Assembly: GCF_028657905.1 (NCBI RefSeq)
Contig: NZ_CP117782.1
Span: 62,001 to 126,000 of the forward strand
Source of the DNA: Burkholderia sp. FERM BP-3421
Lineage (GTDB): Bacteria; Pseudomonadota; Gammaproteobacteria; Burkholderiales; Burkholderiaceae
Length of the DNA: 64,000 bases
Direction of reading: 5' to 3'
Shown: positions 61,540 through 64,000 of the stretch, piece by piece
Numbering within the stretch: the first letter of the stretch is position 1
How the letters are laid out: each line of letters starts with the position of its first letter
Notes under the pieces: model-generated
The model's database searches: none
What the model saw: the letters and a program-made list of their open reading frames with translations, nothing else
Told to the model about the DNA's origin: nothing
Made by a program: the position numbers and the translations under genes

Positions 61540-62630
61540 GCGTGGGCGACGCTGAATTCGGTCAATGCGTCGCACAGCGTATCGACCGCGTCGGGCGTGA
61601 CGGCGTTGTAGAGCGACGCGCGCAGGCCGCCCAGCGAACGGTGACCGTCGAGCCCGACGATCCCGCGTTCCGCGGCCGCGTCGGCGAATGCCCGGTCGAG
61701 CCGCGCGTCGCCGAACGCGAACGCGGCGTTCATGCGCGAGCGCCACGGACGCTCCGCATGCACGGCGATCGCATCGCTCAGCGCATCGAGCGTGAAGTAG
61801 AGCCGCCGCGCTTTCATGTCGTTGAGCCGCTGCATCGCGGCGAGTCCGCCGATCTCGTCGCGCAGCCAACGCGTGACCAGCGTCAGCACGTAGATCGCGA
61901 ACACGGGCGGCGTGTTGTAGTTCGAGCCGTGCTCGACGTGCGTGCGGAAATCGAGGATGCCGGGCAGGGTGTCGGGAATCCGCTCGAGCAACGCGCGATC
62001 GATCAGCGCGACCGTGACGCCGGCCGGACCGAGATTCTTTTGCGCGTGCGCGTAGATCATCGCGTAGCGGCTCGCGTCGAGCGGCCGCGACAGGAAGTCG
62101 GACGACATGTCGACGATGAGCGGCGCGTCGTGCGGCGCGTCGGCGGGCGGCTCGAACTGCAGGCCCTCGACGGTTTCGTTCGACACGTAGTGCAGGTACG
62201 CGGCATCGGGGGCGACCGCGAGCTGATCGAGCGCGGGCAAGCGGCGAAAGCCGCAGTCCTGGCCGCTCCACGCGATGCGCGCGGGGCCGACGCGCGCGGC
62301 TTCGGCGCTCGCGCGGCTGCTCCAGTAGCCGGAATTCACGTACACGGGCGGCGCATGGCGGCGGCTCGCGAAGTTCATCGGGATCGTCGCGAACAACAGG
62401 CTGCTGCCGCCTTGCAGGAACGTGATCGCGTAGCGCTCGGGCAGCCCGAGCAACGCGCGCAGGTTGCGTTCCGCCTCGTCGAGGATCGCGCGGAACCAGT
62501 CGGATCGATGGCTCATGCCCAGCACCGACATGCCGGTTTCCGGCAGCGCGATGATGGCGTCGCGCGTCTGGCGCAGCACGGAGTCGGGCAATGCGCCGGG
62601 GCCGCCGGAGAAATTCAGGGTATTGGACAT
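61536..62630 (-). CDS. SerC-like phosphoserine aminotransferase paralogue
   Basis: A 364-residue PLP aminotransferase of the SerC family (opening LNFSGGPGALPDSVL; RFTF-type residues in ITFLQGGSSLLFATIPMNF near 70). The PLP lysine is in HAQKNLGPAG near residue 198, and HVEHGSNYNTPPVFAIYVL follows. It is the first gene of a coupled operon with the ATP-grasp and GT41 genes. Burkholderia usually has its housekeeping serC elsewhere, so this is probably a paralogue feeding a special pathway. I cannot check that from the window. Confidence 0.85.
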   Translation of the reverse strand: MSNTLNFSGGPGALPDSVLRQTRDAIIALPETGMSVLGMSHRSDWFRAILDEAERNLRALLGLPERYAITFLQGGSSLLFATIPMNFASRRHAPPVYVNSGYWSSRASAEAARVGPARIAWSGQDCGFRRLPALDQLAVAPDAAYLHYVSNETVEGLQFEPPADAPHDAPLIVDMSSDFLSRPLDASRYAMIYAHAQKNLGPAGVTVALIDRALLERIPDTLPGILDFRTHVEHGSNYNTPPVFAIYVLTLVTRWLRDEIGGLAAMQRLNDMKARRLYFTLDALSDAIAVHAERPWRSRMNAAFAFGDARLDRAFADAAAERGIVGLDGHRSLGGLRASLYNAVTPDAVDTLCDALTEFSVAHA

Positions 62631-62939
62631 CGTCGGGAGCAGGTCGATAGCGTTGAACCGGGCGACGGGCGGCGCGCATGCGGCGAGCAGTCCGTCAGTG
62701 CGTGCAGGTTAGCGGCGCGGTATGCGGAACGAGGCGGGGAAGAGAGGGCGAATGTGCCGTCAATTCAAATAAAATTCCTTAATAATCAGATGGTTACTGA
62801 ATATTTCGGTCAGCTTGATGCAAGCTGTTCGTGAGGTGCGGGGAGGGAGAACGGTGGCGCAGCGGTCGAAGGCCGCGCCGGTGTGGTCAGGATTGCGAAA
62901 GGTTTTGGGCGGGGGAGCCGGACGCTCGGGCGCGCGATG
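62631..62939. promoter_or_regulatory. Promoter region of the SerC-like operon
   Basis: A 309-bp spacer with a distinctly AT-rich stretch (about 62755-62825) in GC-rich surroundings, as expected for a promoter firing to the left. No boxes could be fixed with confidence. The stop of the upstream kinase gene lies at its right end. Confidence 0.45.
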
Positions 62940-63896
62940 TCAGGCGGCCTCGGCGGCGTCCAGCAGCGCCGAGGCCGCGGGGATGAGCTTGCCGATCCGC
63001 CAGGCATCTCCGGCGGCTTCGGCCGTGGCAAGGAAGCCGGTCGTCCACAGCCCCGCGTAGAAGTACATCGCGCGGCGGGCGTCGCCCGTCAGCGCGCAAC
63101 TGTCGATCAGCGCGTCGCCATAGGCGCGGCCCGTGTCGCCGACGTCGGCGGCCAGGTAGGCGAGCGTCGAGCCGACCTGCAACAGCGGATCGCCGTAGCA
63201 CACGAAATCGATGTCGATGAAGCCGCTCAGCGCACCGTTGTCGACGATCACGTTCTTGGTCGTCAGGTCGTCGAGAAAGCACACCGGCTGGCAGGCCTCG
63301 AAATAGGGTTCGAGTGTGGCGCGCACTGTGCGCAGTCGCGCGCGCAGGCGGCCGAGCGGTGTCGGGGCGTCGTTGACGGAGGCCGTGGCCGGCGCGCCGA
63401 ACAGATCGGTCCAGTGCGCGAGCGCGGCGTCCTGGCCGACCGGCGCCCAGCCGAAGCCGTGGCTGCGCGGCAGGCCGGCGACGCGACGCTGGCAATCGGC
63501 CACATGCCCGGCGACGCGGATCATCTGGTCTGCGCGCATCGAGGGCAGTGCGAATCTCAGGTCGAAGCCGTCGAGCCAGTTCAGGATCACGAAGGATCCG
63601 CCCGACGTGAGCGGGCCGACCGCGAGCACGTGCTGGACCGGCACGCCGAGCGCGCGCAGCGCGCCGAGATTGTGTGCGGTGTAGGCGAACGTGCTGCGCT
63701 GGGGGCTGATGCGCAGGACCACCTTCCGCCCGTCGGGCAGGTCGGCGCGGTAGATCGTGTTGCCGCTTTGCGTGAGGAGTTGCGGCACGAGCGCGAGCGG
63801 CTCGACCTGCAAGGCGCGCCGGATCAGGGCCGCGGCGGCTTCGGGGCCGTGCGGAGGCGCGGCGTCGCACGACGCCGGCAGTGCTTGAATGGACAT
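62940..63896 (-). CDS. APH-family phosphotransferase (kinase-like)
   Basis: A 318-residue aminoglycoside/choline-kinase-like protein. It has a kinase N-lobe (NTIYRADLPDGRKVVLRIS near residue 46) and a catalytic loop FLDDLTTKNVIVDNG near 210, where the usual H-x-D-x4-N keeps Asp and Asn but lacks the His. The metal-binding segment is GFIDIDFVCYGDP near 226. It phosphorylates or binds a small molecule; antibiotic resistance is not implied. It lies upstream of the SerC-like operon in the same direction. Confidence 0.82.
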   Translation of the reverse strand: MSIQALPASCDAAPPHGPEAAAALIRRALQVEPLALVPQLLTQSGNTIYRADLPDGRKVVLRISPQRSTFAYTAHNLGALRALGVPVQHVLAVGPLTSGGSFVILNWLDGFDLRFALPSMRADQMIRVAGHVADCQRRVAGLPRSHGFGWAPVGQDAALAHWTDLFGAPATASVNDAPTPLGRLRARLRTVRATLEPYFEACQPVCFLDDLTTKNVIVDNGALSGFIDIDFVCYGDPLLQVGSTLAYLAADVGDTGRAYGDALIDSCALTGDARRAMYFYAGLWTTGFLATAEAAGDAWRIGKLIPAASALLDAAEAA

Positions 63897-64000
63897 GACC
63901 CGATTTCCCCGTTTGCTTTAGGTATGCAAAACGCCGGCCGCCGGGTGGGCGCGCGCTGGCAATACGCGCGCCGCCGACGCGCTGCAGCGAATGGCTCAGA
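63897..64000. other. Right edge, no gene
   Basis: The last 104 bp contain no recognisable coding sequence. They probably hold the promoter of the kinase gene. Confidence 0.5.

Noticed and set aside
1..64000. CRISPR arrays, rRNA operons, replication origin
   Set aside because: No regularly spaced repeats, no rRNA sequence and no DnaA-box cluster were seen anywhere in the window.

Overview
The window looks like chromosome 1 of a Burkholderia-type betaproteobacterium. GC is high, and the core genes and their order fit that genus: urtA, pcm, hemN, uppP, trmB, rpsU/cspA, crcB, ubiD, ribBA-ribH-nusB and argG. The assignment is inferred from gene content, not from a database match.

Left core (1-7640): urea ABC transporter genes, rhodanese, protein-isoaspartate methyltransferase, hemN, a small Cys-cluster protein with a lipoprotein, uppP and trmB.

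Genomic island (about 7644-26703, 19 kb): it sits in the 3' end of a tRNA-Gly(CCC) gene. A 15-bp copy of the tRNA 3' end (7644-7658) lies next to trmB, and the tRNA itself (26691-26765) has a broken P4-type integrase beside it. Cargo, left to right: a VOC protein; an amine/amino-acid oxidase with a polar amino-acid ABC transporter and a divergent IclR regulator; a secreted S8 protease; a decayed IS5-family element; an orphan type VI secretion module (sigma-54 promoter, Hcp, truncated VgrG, a lysozyme-fold toxin lacking its 5' end, an LprI-type lysozyme-inhibitor immunity protein and a SleB hydrolase fragment); two nested IS3 elements; a cupin gene; and an AraC regulator.

Middle (26.7-45.7 kb): a small-gene block around rpsU and cspA, then a sterol-desaturase-like gene. 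Next comes a compact operon flanked by AraC regulators (31893-36848). It encodes a heme-oxygenase-like diiron protein, a membrane desaturase, a phytanoyl-CoA-type dioxygenase and a DMT exporter, and looks like an undescribed small-molecule pathway. An archaeal-type Asp-tRNA synthetase gene follows; its leader carries an Asn-containing mini-ORF, a terminator and a possible antiterminator, which together suggest attenuation. The rest is a GNAT enzyme, crcB with DUF190, yggT with a DUF2520 protein, a Ser/Thr dehydratase, a LysE exporter and ubiD.

Right (45.7-64 kb): a possible small RNA or leader upstream of a lytic transglycosylase, an aminotransferase, the ribBA-ribH-nusB operon (RibA domain degenerate), a secreted S53 protease, argG, a LysR regulator divergent from a secreted lipase-like lipoprotein, and an unusual coupled operon: SerC-like aminotransferase, TPR/ATP-grasp ligase and TPR/GT41 glycosyltransferase, with an APH-like kinase gene upstream. 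The two pathway-like operons and the aspS2 leader are the best candidates for new biology.
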